Shown: positions 22,793 to 35,490, counted from the first letter of the stretch. The stretch: 64,000 nucleotides of DNA from Ligustrum vulgare (GCA_963555705.1 OY743172.1:21947446-22011445); one strand, 5' to 3'. Numbers and translations are program-made. The notes: generated by a model not told the origin, from the letters alone.

Positions 22793-24451
22793 TGTTCGCT
22801 AAAATCGTATACCGCAAGTACACGGTTCGCGTTCAAATAGTAAAGTGGACTAGAGAAGTCCGGGTTATCGTACCCACGAGGATTGATTTATTTGTATCTA
22901 AAGTTATTGATTTCATTTTAAAAGAAAAGTCAAGTAACATAAAAATATAGTTTGGTGGTGAACTAACTGACACAAATAAGAAACATGGCAATATGTAAAC
23001 TAGTTAACTAAAGTAAATAGATAACAACTTGAAACTTAGAATAAAACTAATTAATCTAAATATTTTGATGAAAATATAAACTTGATAATTGAAACAAGTT
23101 ACATAACATAAAACAAAGTGAATTTAGTTGTCATAACTATACTAATTTCTTCTTTTCAAACCAATTAGTGGTAGCTAATTAATCAACCAAATTACATGAA
23201 AAATTTTAAATTAAACCTAACATGTATACTAACTTGCAAATACAATACAAAATATTGACAACATTTTAAGATTGCATAAACATAAGACAACATTCCTAAT
23301 TAATAAAACATAAACACAAATGCCCAACATCAATAAACAACCTAAAATACTTACTTAAAATTAAACTAGTCAACAATTCCAACACAATAACATTAGCCCA
23401 TAATAAACTAATAAAAACATTTAGCAAACAACATAAACATGTGAATGATACTCAAAATAAAGATTAAAAACAAAATAATAAAGAAACCTCCCTTTTTGTA
23501 AAGTTCTTGAAGTCAAAATCCAAGAATCCTTCACTTTGAATCAAGTTTCTTCATCAACCGTTAATATCTTCAACAACTCAAACACAAAGCATTAAATGCA
23601 TAAGAAATAAATGACCTTCTTGATGGAAATATGAGAAAATAACAATAATCAAAAGCCCAACAATAATAAGCAACTTAAATGAACAATAACTTTACTAAAC
23701 AAAAAAATATTAACTTAACATTGCATTAAAAATATGAAAATCAAGATGAAAATTATAAAGAAAAGTTAAAGAGGCAAGAACTTACATGGGTGCCCTAGCA
23801 AAATGAGGATTCTAACTATTTATATCATCCAAAAATCAACCACAAACCCTAAAAATTGCACTAGATCCGCGAAATTCAGTATAAGGGCTGAACCGGGTCG
23901 GTCAGGTTGACCCGGTCCGGCCTGGAAATAATTTTTTTTATTTTTTATTTCTAAGGCGCGCGATCGCGCGCTTGATTTTTCGGCGATAAGTTAGTCTCGG
24001 TTCCGTTTTGAGGTCCAAGTCGCGTTCGCGACTTGGTTCGAGCCACGCGATCGCGTGGCTCAGCTAAAGGATAGTTTTGCAGCTAAGTCCATTCAGTAAT
24101 TGCCATCAAGTCCTCCATATTTTAATCTCGAGCAATTTAGTTCCCAAATTTTCAGATTTCTTTCAAATATGTCCTTCTAAAATTGCACTTTTGACCCTTC
24201 AACTTTTGAAATATTTCAATTTGGTCCCTTGGTTAATTGCGTGGCTTGTCCAAAACTTCCCGGAGGTGACAAAATGGTTCCCAAACTTCCAATTTCAGCG
24301 TAATTTGCACTTCTTTTGTGGTTTTTGGCCTCAAACTTGGATATTAACCTATTTAAACACAAAATATGCATAAATTAGTAGATATTTGCTCAAGATGTTC
24401 TAAAATATGCTAATTTAAAGGTATAAAAAGTGTATAAAAATGCACTTAACA
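22793..24451 (-). repeat. 3' LTR of element D
   Basis: Near-identical to 31775-33431. Contains three GC-rich palindromes: GCGCGCGATCGCGCGC (23956-23971), an inverted repeat CCAAGTCGCG-TT-CGCGACTTGG (24015-24036), and GAGCCACGCGATCGCGTGGCTC (24040-24061, first and last 11 bases complementary). Confidence 0.95.
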
Positions 24452-24470
24452 AATACCCCCAAACTTAAAC
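24452..24470 (-). other. Polypurine tract of element D
   Basis: On the minus strand GTTTAAGTTTGGGGGTATT abuts the 3' LTR. The GGGGG core is typical of plant Ty3/gypsy tracts. Confidence 0.85.
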
Positions 24471-26277
24471 TCTTGCTCGTCTCGAGCAAGAATATCTACT
24501 AACACAAAAAGCAAATGAATGAATGATCAACAATGCTAGATAACTTGTAAATTCTTTCTTGAGTGGAAAATTGCATGATTAATTCACAATTGTGTTTTCA
24601 AAATAATACTACAAAACGAAGTTGAGCTTATCTCATGTTTGATCGATGTATGTGTGCATAGTCACTTCCAATTATCACTAAGGTTCAAAAAAACATTGTA
24701 GGAAGGATAAATTTCAAAATAATACTATCCACCCTTAGTGGTCAATTTTATTCCTTACCCTCTCATGACATTCATCCCCCCATGTTATTTCTTTTCTCTC
24801 CCGAAATGCATCCTAGGGGTGACTCTCAATTCACACATTTCTTTTTCCACTAAAGCTTGGTTATGACTTACCAGCAATCTCAACAATCTAGATATGCAGT
24901 GATTCTCCACTAGATGAGTGTTTCAACATTAAAGTTTATACCAAGCAATTCAAACCCACTATTAATCTAAGCCCTTATGAAAATACAAATGCATGATTTC
25001 TACAAACTAATGTGATGATTGCTCGTGACTTCCTCACTCCCTTAAGCTTTCTAATTGACCCATGTAGCGAGTTTTAGGTCGGAAACTCCCCGATTGTTTT
25101 AAGATCAAAGGGTACCAGGTTTCAAAATACCCCTACGGACTTACTAACTCGAGTCAAAAAGGCTACAAAGTGAGGTAGACTTATTAAGCAAATGCAATGA
25201 TGATGATGTGCGTGTGTGTGTGTGTGTGTGTTTTTTTTTTTTTACAAGTGTGTGTGTACCCTACTCATTAAGCTTTCTAATTGACCCATGTAGCGAGCTT
25301 TAGGCCGATGACTCCCAAGTTTCAAACTTAAGGCACCAAGTTTCAAGATACTCCTACGGGCTTAATTACTCGAGTAAAAAAGGCTACGAGATAGGGCAAT
25401 GCAATAATTAAAATGGGCTTAGATCTCTAGCATTTGGTCATCACTTAGCTTATACTAACATCAACAACACTCCACACAAATTTAGATCAAGCATGCATGG
25501 AATCACTACACATCTAGACCGTCTCCTTTACCGGCTTGACCACCCCCAAACTTGTCTCACAAAGGATTAAGAGATTAATAGCATTGAGAGGGAATTGGAT
25601 AGGTTGATAAAAATTGAAGATACAAGCTCACAACCTAATTTTTCTACTTCACAAAATTTTCCAACCTTCAATGGATTCCAAATCTCAACAACAATTAGTT
25701 ATGACTATTGTGCTCAAGAGAACTCAGGATCACTCATAGATAAGCAATTTATAAAAATAGGCACAAGTAGCATATTCGATCATGATTCATGAATTAATCA
25801 GCAATTTCAAACATCAAATCATTTGAGCCGACAAGGCTATCTAGCACGTCAATATCTACAACAAAATGAAAAAAATCAAACGTCACAATATCTTAAGCCG
25901 GCAAGGCTATCTAACATGATAAAATGCAAAATGAAGTCAACAAAATACCCACAAACTTGAATTACACATTGTCCTCGGTGTGAAAATAGAAACAATATGT
26001 AAAGAAGATAAGAGGTAGTGAAACTTCCCTGATTCAATGCTTGGTTGTGACGTTGAAATTGACCTAAGCTTTCGTCGAATGTAGTTCACCCCCAAACTTG
26101 TTGAGGACAATGTCACTTAGGATTTTCAAAAAATTGTTACCTACAAAAGTTTGACAATTAATTAAAAAGGAAGTAAAGAAGTATAGTAAATAAATACAAG
26201 TAACTCAAAAGAAAAGAAATTTGGGTTGCCTCCCAACAAGCGCTTGGTTAAAGTCATAAGCTCGACTTTTGGATTGT
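24471..26277 (-). other. Element D 3' non-coding region (no envelope frame)
   Basis: About 1.8 kb between pol and the purine tract. It holds a two-copy repeat built on TAAGCTTTCTAATTGACCCA (about 25050-25190 and 25268-25400), a (GT)n plus poly-T microsatellite (25208-25243), and two copies of a GGCTATCTA motif (25837 and 25903). Some Athila elements carry an envelope-like frame here; none is visible. Confidence 0.75.
25026..25400. repeat. Two-copy repeat and (GT)n tract in element D
   Basis: Both copies read CTTTCTAATTGACCCATGTA, GCGAG(T/C)TTTAGG(T/C)C, a poly-element with ACCAAGTTTCAA, and AAAAAGGCTACGA-like text. The (GT)n tract lies between them. Confidence 0.85.
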
Positions 26278-29200
26278 TCATTCGGGAGCATTGAGGAGAA
26301 ATGATGACTTTTCCTCCGGGGGTTCTCCTTCCAAGAATGGTTTCAACCTTTGCCCGTTGACCTTGAAATGTCCCTTGTCGGGATGATATAGCTCAATAGC
26401 TCCATGGGGAAAGATTTGAGAAATTGTGAATGGCCCCCACCAACGGGATCGAAGCTTTCCGGGGAATAATCGAAGTCGGGAGTTGAATAGAAGAACTTGT
26501 TGCCCAACTTTGAAGTCTCTCTTCACAATTTGGTTATCATGCCATTTCTTGGTCCTCTCCTTATAGATGCAAGCATTTTCATAAGAGTTGAGGTGAAATT
26601 CATCAAGTTCATTAAGTTGAAGCAACCTCTTCTCATCAATTAATTTTTCATCAAAGTTTAATGCCCGTGTATCCCAAAATGCTCGATGCCCAAGTTCAAC
26701 GGGGAGATGACATGATTTTCCAAAAACAAGACAAAATGGAGACATACCAATAGGAGTTTTGAATGCGGTGCGGTAAGCCCATAATGCATCATCTAGCTTC
26801 CTCGACCAATCTTTCCTTGATGTATTCACCTTCATCTCAAGAATTCTTTTCAACTCTCGATTTAAGATCTCCACTTGGCCACTTGTTTGGGGATGGTAAG
26901 GTGTGGCTACTCGGTGCTTCACTCCATACTTTGACAAAAGTGAGTCAAGGAGGCGATTGCAAAAGTGTTTGCCTCCATCACTAATGATGAGTCGGGGGGT
27001 TCCAAAGCGTGTAAAAATGTTCTTTTTTAGAAAATTGACAACCACCCGAGCATCATTAGTGGGAAATGCCACCGCCTCTACCCATTTAGAAACATAGTCC
27101 ACTGCCACCAAGATATATCGATTTGAGAACGAGGATGGAAATGGCCACATGAAATCAATTCCCCAAACATAAAAAATTTCCACTTCCAAGATTGAAGTCA
27201 ATGACATTTCATTACGCCGAGAGATATTCCCACTCCTTTGGCATATATCATATTTGGATACTAAGGTATAAGCATCCTTGAATAAAGTTGGCCAATAGAA
27301 CCCCGATTGAAGAATCTTTGAGGCGGTTTTGGAAGCTCCAAAATGACCCCCATAAGGTAATGAATGACACCTATCAAGAATAGCTTCCATTTCATCCTCG
27401 GGAACACATCTTCTAATAATTTGGTCTAACCCCCTCTTGAATAAATATGGCTCATCCCAAAAATAATGTTTCACATCGGTAAAAAATTTCTTCTTTTGTT
27501 GATAAGAGAAATCCGGGGGAAGAATACCACTTACAAGGAAATTCACGAAGTCCGCATAGCATGGTGCTTCGAACACTTGGAGAAGATGTTTGGCATGCAA
27601 TAGTTGTTCATCCGAAAAGGCTTCATTGATTTCCTCTACTCCCACTTCTTTAGGTTGAGCCATCCTAGATAGATGATCGACCACAAGATTATCCGCACCC
27701 TTTTTATCACGGATTTCCAAATCAAATTCTTGCAAGAGAAGGACCCATCTAATCAATCTTGGCTTCGCATCCTTCTTAGCAAGCAAGTATTTTAGAGCGG
27801 AGTGGTCGGTATAGACAATTACCTTTGAGCCGATGAGACAAGATCGAGATTTATCAAAGGCAAAGACCAAGGCAAGCATCTCTTTCTCGGTTGTGGCATA
27901 ATTCAATTGAGCATCACTCAATGTTCGGCTTGCATAGTAGATCACATGCAACAATTTACCTCTCCTTTGCCCCAAAACCGCTCCCACGACAAAATCACTA
28001 GCATCGCACATGAGCTCAAATGGTAAGCTCCAATCCGGGGCCAAAATAATAGGAGTCGAGATAAGCCTCTCCTTAAGAGTGTTGAAAGCCAATAGACACT
28101 CTTGAGAGAAATGAAAAGTGTTGTTCTTCTCAAGTAGAGAACAAAGAGGCTTAGTGATTTTAGAGAAATCCTTGATGAATCTCCTGTAGAAGCCCGCATG
28201 CCCCAAGAAACTCCTTATGCCTTTCACTGAAGTAGGAGGAGGCAATTTCTCAATAACTTGTATTTTGGCTTTATCAACCTCAATCCCCCCTTGTGAAATT
28301 CGGTGGCCAAGTACAATGCCCTCTCTTACCATAAAATGGCATTTCTCCCAATTAAGCACTAAATTGGCTTCTTCACATCTTTTCAACACTAAATCAAGAT
28401 TATCCAAGCATTCATTGAAAGAAGAACCAAAAACTGAAAAATCATCCATAAATACCTCAATGAATTTTTCCACCATGTCTGAGAATATTGCCATCATACA
28501 ACGTTGAAAAGTAGCCGGTGCATTGCAAAGACCAAACGGCATCCTCATATAAGCAAAATTCCCATATGGACATGTGAAAGTGGTCTTTTCTTGATCTTCG
28601 GGGGCTATTAAAATTTGATTGTAGCCCGAGTATCCATCCAAGAAACAATAATGAGAATGCCCCGCCAACCTCTCAAGCATTTGGTCAATAAAGGGGAGAG
28701 GAGAGTGATCTTTTCGAGTGGCATTGTTCAATTTTTGATAGTCAATGCACACTCTCCATCCCGTCACGGGCCTTGTAGGAATAAGCTCGTTGTTCTCATT
28801 TTCAACCACCGTTACACCTCCTTTCTTTGGAACACATTGGACGGGACTCACCCATGCACTATCCGAGATTGGATAGATAATTCTCGCATCCAACCACTTC
28901 AATACCTCGACTTTCACTACTTCTTTCATGTTTGGATTTAGACGGCGTTGGTGCTCCACTGTTGGTTTGAAGTCATCTTCCATGAGGATTTTATGCATGC
29001 ACAAGGTAGGGCTAATACCCTTGATATCCGCCATAGTCCACCCAATAGCCATTTTATGCATTTTCAACACCTCAAGTAGTTTTTCTTCCTCCACTTCATC
29101 CAACAAATTCGAGATAATAACGGGAAGAGTAGAAGAATCAACCAAGTATGCATACCTCAAATGTGATGGAAGAGGTTTGAGCTCAAGAGTTGGGGCTTGT

Positions 29201-29874
29201 TGAATGGAGGGTAGTGAAGGAGAAGAGCTCTCTCCCAATTCTTCAAAATATGGCCTCTTCTTGAAGGGATAAAATTTGGAAGTATCCAAGTGTTGTGACA
29301 TCCTTCCGATGTCCAAATCATCCTCTCCCTCAGTGGTTATGGAGTGAGCAATGCAAGTCTCAAGGGGATCCTTAGACGACCCATAGATGAATGATGTAGC
29401 CACCTCTTGATCAATGATGTCTACTCGGGAGCATAAATTTACCTCGGCGGGGTACTTAATGGATTTCATGATGTCGAATGTGATTTTCTCATCTTGAACC
29501 CTCAATATCAATTTGCCTCCTTGCACATCTATTAAAGCTCGACCGGTTGCTAGGAATGGTCTTCCCAAGATGATTGGGATATCAAGGTCTTCCTCCATAT
29601 CAAGAATGATAAAATCAGCAGGGAAGATGAATTTGTCCACCTTGATTAGCACATCCTCAACAATACCACACGGATGCTTAATAGAACGATCGGCCAATTG
29701 CAATGAAACTGTGGTTGGCTTCACCTCTCCCATGCCCAATCTCCTGAAAATAGACAAAGGCATTAAATTAATACTAGCACCAAGATCACATAATGCTTTT
29801 CCAAAATTTAAATCACCAATAGTACAAGGAATAGTAAAACTCCCTGGATCTTTGATTTTTGGAGGCAATTTGTT
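26278..29874 (-). pseudogene. Element D pol: protease, RT, RNase H, integrase
   Basis: A frame of about 1199 codons is open from the stop TAA at 29875-29877. It has no proper start because it is the distal part of a gag-pol polyprotein. Protease has [12 protein letters not shown] (residues about 27-38). RT has [12 protein letters not shown] and the catalytic FMDDFSVFG. RNase H has [30 protein letters not shown] and [11 protein letters not shown]. Integrase has a zinc-binding region with [10 protein letters not shown] and YDICQRSG, where the first Cys of the expected CDxCQ is Tyr, then core motifs [15 protein letters not shown] and GQVEILNRE that keep the D-D-E residues. It ends with an [13 protein letters not shown] segment common after Ty3 integrase. 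Integrity of this frame contrasts with the damaged gag portion upstream. Confidence 0.92.
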
Positions 29875-29984
29875 TTATAGTATGGCACTACAACCTTCCG
29901 TGAGCATCACAGTTTCATGATCTTCTAGCCTCCTTTTGTTTGAAAGGATGTCTTTCATAAACTTTGCATAGCTAGGCATTTTTG

Positions 29985-31640
29985 CTAATGCATCGGCAAA
30001 TGGTATGTGATGTGAAGTTTCTTGAGAACTTCAAGAAATTTACCAAATTGTGTATCCACCTTGTGCTTTTGGAGTCTTTGAGGAAAAGGAATGGGTGGCA
30101 CATAAGCTTTCGCTGGAGTAGGAACCTTTGTTGAGGTCTCCCCACTTTCCTTCAATGTTGCATCATTTTCATTCGCCTCCTCAACATGCTCATTACCTTT
30201 TTCTTTCACCTCGGGTTGTGCCACATGTTGCTTTACCGTGATTTTCGATAATTGAATTCCACTTCTTGTAGTGATGGCTTGCACATTTTCCCTTGGATTG
30301 ATCTCGATATTGCTTGGCAAGGCTCCTTGTTGTCTCTTCGTCATCATTTTTGCCAATTGCCCAACTTAAGTCTCAAGATTTTTGATAGAAGCCGCTAGAT
30401 TTTGGAGAATAGTATTGGTCTTGTTCATGAATTGCATGAGTATCTCCTCAATGGAAGGCTTCTTCTCTTGGGGTGGTGAATGTTGAACAAAACCGGGAGG
30501 TTTTACTTGGTTTTGATTGTTGGACCAAGAAAAATTCAGATGATTCCTCCAACCCGGATTGTATGTGTTGGAGTAAGGATTGCCTTGTGGTCGGTTGAAA
30601 TTTTGAGCATAATTCACTTGCTCATTTGAAGTAGAAGCCATTTTGAGAATGGGACATTCCTCAACCTTGTGTGTTGCTCCACATACATCACAAATAGAAA
30701 TAGGAGGGTAGATTGCTTATACCGTATGTTGAGAAGACAAATCATCACACTTCTTGAATAGAAGGTCCATCTTTGCCGATAAAGCCGCATATGCATCAAC
30801 TTCATGAATTCCCGCGGCTTTCTTTGGTACCATGCGGTCGGTTGGCCAAGTAGAATTGTGACTAGCCATCCTCTCAAAGAGCTCAATTGCCTCATTAGGT
30901 GATTTTGTAGTGATAGCTCCATTGGAGGCCGAATCAACCGTCACTCGACTAGATGGATTCATCCCAAGATAGAAATATTGAACTTGCATTTGCTTGGTGA
31001 ACCCATGATTTGGACATTTCCTCAACATCTCCTTGAATCTTTCCCATGCCTCATAGAAACATTCGGTGTCAAGTTGTAGAAATGTGGAGATATCACTCTT
31101 CAATTTAGCCACTTTTGACGGAGGAAAGTATTTTGTAGTGAACTTTTGAGCAAGATCATTCCATGTTGTAATACTTCCAACCGAGTTGGCATCTAACCAT
31201 TCACGAGCTCCATCTCTAAGGGTATGTGGAAATAACCGCATGTTGATAGCCTCCTTGCTAATTCCCGGATAATCAAAGTTACTACACATCTCCAAAAACC
31301 GCGAGATGTGAGTAAATGGATTCTCCTCGGTCATTCCATAAAATTGTAGATGTCCCTTGAAGAGATTTATCACATCCGGCTTTAGATGAAAGTCCAGACG
31401 TCCAAATGGGGGATGTGTGATGCTTCCTCGATTTTGAGTGATGAGAGGGACCATGAATTGGCCCATTGGTCTATCATCTTCATCAATAACGGGATTGGCA
31501 CCACCTTGATTGTTGTCCCCCATATTGCCTTGTATTCTTTGATGTTCTACTTGTTCTCTTCTTTCCCTAATCCTCCTCCTAAAAGTTCGTTCGGGTTCGA
31601 GATCAATTGGAAGAATGTCCCAAGTTGGACGTTGTTGCAT
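29985..31640 (-). pseudogene. Element D gag and gag-pol junction, interrupted
   Basis: An ATG at 31638-31640 opens MQQRPTWDILPIDLEPERTF and then the retrotransposon gag core (FGRLDFHLKPDVINLFKGHL, AREWLDANSVGSITTWNDLA, KFTTKYFPPSKV, LDTECFYEAWERFKEML). TAA at 30717-30719 stops it. The same frame resumes with a knuckle-like ICDVCGATHKVEECPI, runs to TAA at 30366-30368, resumes with QLAKMMTKRQQ and ends at TAG 29985-29987 after a frameshift near 30003, in the conserved GKFLEVLKKLHI segment. A further TAA lies at 29875-29877. With three stops and one frameshift the element cannot make a full Gag-Pol. Confidence 0.88.
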
Positions 31641-31750
31641 AAACAAGGTAAGAGTACCTAGAAAATGAAAATAAAAAGAAGAGAGAGAGATGAGAATGAG
31701 AAGAAAATTCAATTAACAAAAATCAATGCATTTAGTACAATTAAAATCAA

Positions 31751-31768
31751 TCCCCGGCAACGGCGCCA
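31751..31768 (-). other. Primer binding site of element D (tRNA-Asp)
   Basis: On the plus strand TCCCCGGCAACGGCGCCA equals the 3' end of plant tRNA-Asp(GTC) with CCA, so the minus strand is its 18-base complement. It lies six bases from the 5' LTR, a little further than usual. Confidence 0.93.
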
Positions 31769-31774
31769 AAAACT

Positions 31775-33431
31775 TGTTCGCTAAAATCGTATACCGAAAG
31801 TGCACGGTTCGTGTTCAAGTAGTAAAGTGGACTAGAGAAGTCCAGGTTATCGTACCCACGAGAATTGATTTATTTGTAACTAAAGTTATTGATTTCATTT
31901 TAAAAGAAAAGTCAAGTAACATAAAAATATGGTTTGGTGGTGAACTAACTGACACAAATAAGAAACATGGCAATATGTAAACTAGTTAACTAAAGTAAAT
32001 AGATAACAACTTGAAACTTAGAATAAAACTAATTAATCTAAATATTTTGATGAAAATATAAACTTGATAATTGAAACAAGTTACATAACATAAAACAAAG
32101 TGAATTTAGTTGTCATAACTATACTAATTTCTTCTTTTCAAACCAATTAGTGGTAGCTAATTAATCAACCAAATTACATGAAAAATTTTAAATTTAACCT
32201 AACATGTATACTAACTTGCAAATACAATACAAAATATTGACAACATTTTAAGATTGCATAAACATAAGACAACATTCCTAATTAATAAAACATAAACACA
32301 AATGCCCAACATCAATAAACAACCTAAAATACTTACTTAAAATTAAACTAGTCAACAATTCCAACACAATAACATTAGCCCATAATAAACTAATAAAAAC
32401 ATTTAGCAAACAACATAAACATGTGAATGATACTCAAAATAAAGATTAAAAACAAAATAATAAAGAAACCTCCCTTTTTGTAAAGTTCTTGAAGTCAAAA
32501 TCCAAGAATCCTTCACTTTGAATCAAGTTTCTTCATCAACCGTTAATATCTTCAACAACTCAAACACAAAGCATTAAATGCATAAGAAATAAATGACCTT
32601 CTTGATGGAAATATGAGAAAATAACAATAATCAAAAGCCCAACAATAATAAGCAACTTAAATGAACAATAACTTTACTAAACATAAAAATATTAACTTAA
32701 CATTGCATTAAAAATATGAAAATCAAGATGAAAATTACAAAGAAAAGTTAAAGAGGCAAGAACTTACATGGGTGCCCTAGCAAAATGAGGATTCTAACTA
32801 TTTATATCATCCAAAAATCAACCACAAACCCTAAAAATTGCACTAGATCAGAGAAATTCAGTATAAGGGCCGAACCGGGTCGGCAGGGTTGACCTGGTCC
32901 GGCCCGAAAATAAAATTTTTTATTTTATTTCTAAAGGCGCGCGATCACGCGCTTGATTTTTCGGCGATAAGTTAGTCTCAGGTCCGTTTTGAGGTCCAAG
33001 TCGCGTTCGCGACTTGGTTCGAGCCACGCGATCGCGTGGCTTAGCTAAAGGATGGTTTTGCAGCTAAGTCCATTCCGTAATTGCCATCAAGTCCTCCATC
33101 TTTTAATCTCGAGCAATTTAGTCCCCAAATTTTCAGATTTCTTTCAAATATGTCCTTCTAAAATTGCACTTTTGGAACTTCAACTTTTGAAATCTTTCAA
33201 TTTGGTCCCTTGGTTAATTGCGTGGCTTGTCCAAAACTTCCCGGAGGTGACAAAATGGTCCCCAAACTTCCAATTTCACCGTAATTTGCTCTTCTTTTGT
33301 GGTTTTTGGCCTCAAACTTGGATATTAAGCTATTTAAACGCAAAATATGCATAAATTAGTAGATAATGCTCAAGATGTTCCAAAATATGCTAATTTAAAG
33401 GTATAAAAAGTGTATAAAAATGCACTTAACA
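31775..33431 (-). repeat. 5' LTR of element D
   Basis: Matches 22793-24451. The palindromes CCAAGTCGCG-TT-CGCGACTTGG (32996-33017) and AGCCACGCGATCGCGTGGCT (about 33022-33041) are intact here. The first palindrome (about 32938) carries one transition (GATCACGC). Confidence 0.95.
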
Positions 33432-33853
33432 TGGGGAGGGCTGGTGATGATGATGCTGATGCTGAGGATTGAGTTTGGAGGAGTTGGTGATGCATAATGG
33501 AGTGGGTGAAAGTATGGAATTGATGTAGTTGGTAGTATGAAATCTTGACAAGCAATACACGAAATTCGAGGAAAATCGTACGTGTGAATCAACTGAGTAG
33601 GAAAATGGATCTGATAAAATGAGTTTAATAAAATTTTGGAATTTAAAACGATTTTAAAGAATAAAATAAATAAATAATTAAAATAATATAATTTTAGAAT
33701 TTTGAATTTATTTAAAATCGAATTGACTCGAAATTTCTCAACTTGGCTCGACGGCACGTCATGACTTTAAATTAAAAATGGATGAGATCGCAGCGGCACG
33801 TTTTCATAATTTTAAAATAATTATTAAATACATGAAAATTCTTGGTCGCTACA
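33432..33853 (+). repeat. Right piece of solo LTR A
   Basis: Continues LTR A after element D and ends CTTGGTCGCTACA, followed by the ACTTA target duplication. Confidence 0.55.
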
Positions 33854-33858
33854 ACTTA

Positions 33859-35473
33859 TCACTTGATGTTCTGGTACCTTCTCGCAGTTGCAACAAGTGA
33901 AGTATGATTGTAACAAGTGTGGAACAAATTTAGGTTTTTTTTTTCCAGAATTTATATTCAGAGATGAAGGTTGGATCTTGTCTAGAGTGCCAATCTAAGG
34001 GGCCATTCACGGTCAATATTGAACAAGTGGATACCTCCATGTCCCTTCTTTTATTGATCAAATAAACCAAAAGGTGGGTTAATTAAACTTTTTGCTTTGT
34101 TACAAACTATATACAGGGACCGCCAAAAACTTACACTCCGTGTCCCTTCTTTTATTGATGAAATGAACCGAAAAATGGGCTAATCAAACTTCTTACTTCA
34201 TTACAGACTATATACAGGGACTACCAAAAACTTGCACTCACAATGAATTTTCCATGGAAAATTTATGCCTATGAAACAGACCCTTAGATCAGCTTTAGCA
34301 AACCTCAAGTGAATTAAGATCTGCTAAAGCATCAATAGATTTATACCTGAACGGATGACTGATGGTGCATTGCTTATAAATCTTCCCATCAACAAGTGGA
34401 TCAAATATGGACCAAATGAGCATGGACACAAAAAAATAAAATAAAATAAAAAATAAAAAAAGTTACAACTCTTAGCACATGGGAGGTTGTAGAATTCATT
34501 CACATAAGATGTCATTCTATAAATTAATAGAGGGAACGTTCCCCATTCAAATTGATAAAGCAGAGCTCTCAATTCAAAAGATAGAAACATAGGGCGTTGT
34601 AATGAATTAATATGATACTTTTATAAAATCAATCGCTGTTTTTTGGTAAATGAAATCACTTCACTAATCATGAAAAGAGGCACCTAAAAAAATAAGGTAG
34701 ATGAAATTATTTCCCATTACTAAAATGAAATAATATGATACTTTTATAAAATCACCAGTTATTTTTTGGATGTCATGTTCTTTTAACAAATGCATGTGCG
34801 TTCTCTGATAGTATCATCATATTATCTCAAGGTTTTAATTTGGGAAGTGAACTTCCATTTCAGTAGTTCATTTGGTGTCACAACGTAACCAGAATTGGCT
34901 TTCAATAGACCGCCAAATACATTTTACTTGAATTATGTGCTACTTTTTTTTTAATCAATTTATGTTTATTTGTAAGTTGCACTTCCAATTTTTTAACTGG
35001 GTTTTTATGGATTCTAAATATGGTTTATGGTTTATCACAACATGTTTCAAAATTTTACATTTTTTTTTTCATTATAAGGTGAAAACTTTTGCCTAAAAAA
35101 AAATCAAGCGTTTACAACTCACTTCATAGGTATGTTAAGCCGGTAGAACTCATATAATGGCTACAGCTACAGTAAGCCCTTCTCCCTCAACCACCAAAAA
35201 AAGGTCAGAGGTATTATCAATAATTACCTGGCTTGAGGTCACAATGAATGTACCCATGTTGATGCATGCATGCATGCTAAATCTTGAAACACTTGGAAGC
35301 ACCAACTTTTAACTTCAGCTTCAGAAAAAAAAAAGTTTGCTTCTATCCTTCATAAGCTGGTACGGATTGCACTCCTGAAATCTGATGCAACATCTATGAC
35401 ATCATACATGATGCAAGCCTTATGAATAGTAAATGAATAGTGATTTATCTTAACCTCTTTTATAATAGTTAGG
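33859..35473. other. Non-coding stretch with local duplications
   Basis: Contains a two-copy repeat of about 105 bp (34038-34142 and 34143-34245, each with TGTCCCTTCTTTTATTGAT and CTATATACAGGGAC) and two copies of AATATGATACTTTTATAAAA (34609 and 34733). Its right part is probably the body of a Helitron whose 5' end is at 35474. No gene was seen. Confidence 0.5.
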
Positions 35474-35490
35474 AGGATAGGAAGTTAGGA
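35447..35490 (-). mobile_element. 5' end of a Helitron (Z) abutting Helitron Y
   Basis: On the minus strand TCCTAACTATTATAAAAGAG begins at 35474, closely matching the 5' end of Helitron Y. Sixteen extra bases, also starting TCCTAACT, fill the gap to the CTAG of Helitron Y at 35491-35494. The body of Z would extend left, but no 3' hairpin with CTAG was found there. Confidence 0.55.

Larger units (their letters stand above)
22793..33431 (-). mobile_element. Element D: Athila-type Ty3/gypsy retrotransposon
   Basis: A 10.6-kb element on the minus strand. LTRs of 1657-1659 bp start TGTTCGCTAAAATCG and end CACTTAACA. The primer site is tRNA-Asp, a gag-like region precedes a long pol frame with order protease, RT, RNase H, integrase, and a purine tract is present. 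The pol sequence and the tRNA-Asp primer fit the Athila lineage. About 1.8 kb between pol and the 3' LTR holds no envelope-like frame. Flanks are AGGGG (22788-22792) and TGGGG (33432-33436), a target duplication with one mismatch. I count about 40 substitutions between the LTRs, roughly 97.6 % identity. At an assumed 1.3e-8 substitutions per site per year this means about one million years. Confidence 0.93.
12336..33853 (+). mobile_element. Solo LTR A, split into three pieces by elements B and D
   Basis: With B (13686-22128) and D (22793-33431) removed, the pieces 12336-13685, 22134-22792 and 33432-33853 join into one LTR of about 2.4 kb. It begins TATAGTG (probably from TGTAGTG or TGTAGCG), ends GGTCGCTACA, and is flanked by ACTTA at 12331-12335 and 33854-33858. 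Inside are LTR-like features: ACTAAAATTCAA-type tracts, a GC-richer CTCTCCCTCC leader-like segment near 13515, and a G-rich downstream part. Orientation is inferred from that leader. No gag or pol belongs to it. The stacked insertions and the 5-bp duplication support the reading. Confidence 0.6.

Noticed and set aside
24471..26277. Possible envelope-like gene in element D
   Set aside because: The region is full of stops in all frames, with only repeats and a microsatellite; no signal peptide or membrane segment frame.
29513..29920. 135-codon plus-strand frame
   Set aside because: Shadow of the element D pol frame on the other strand.
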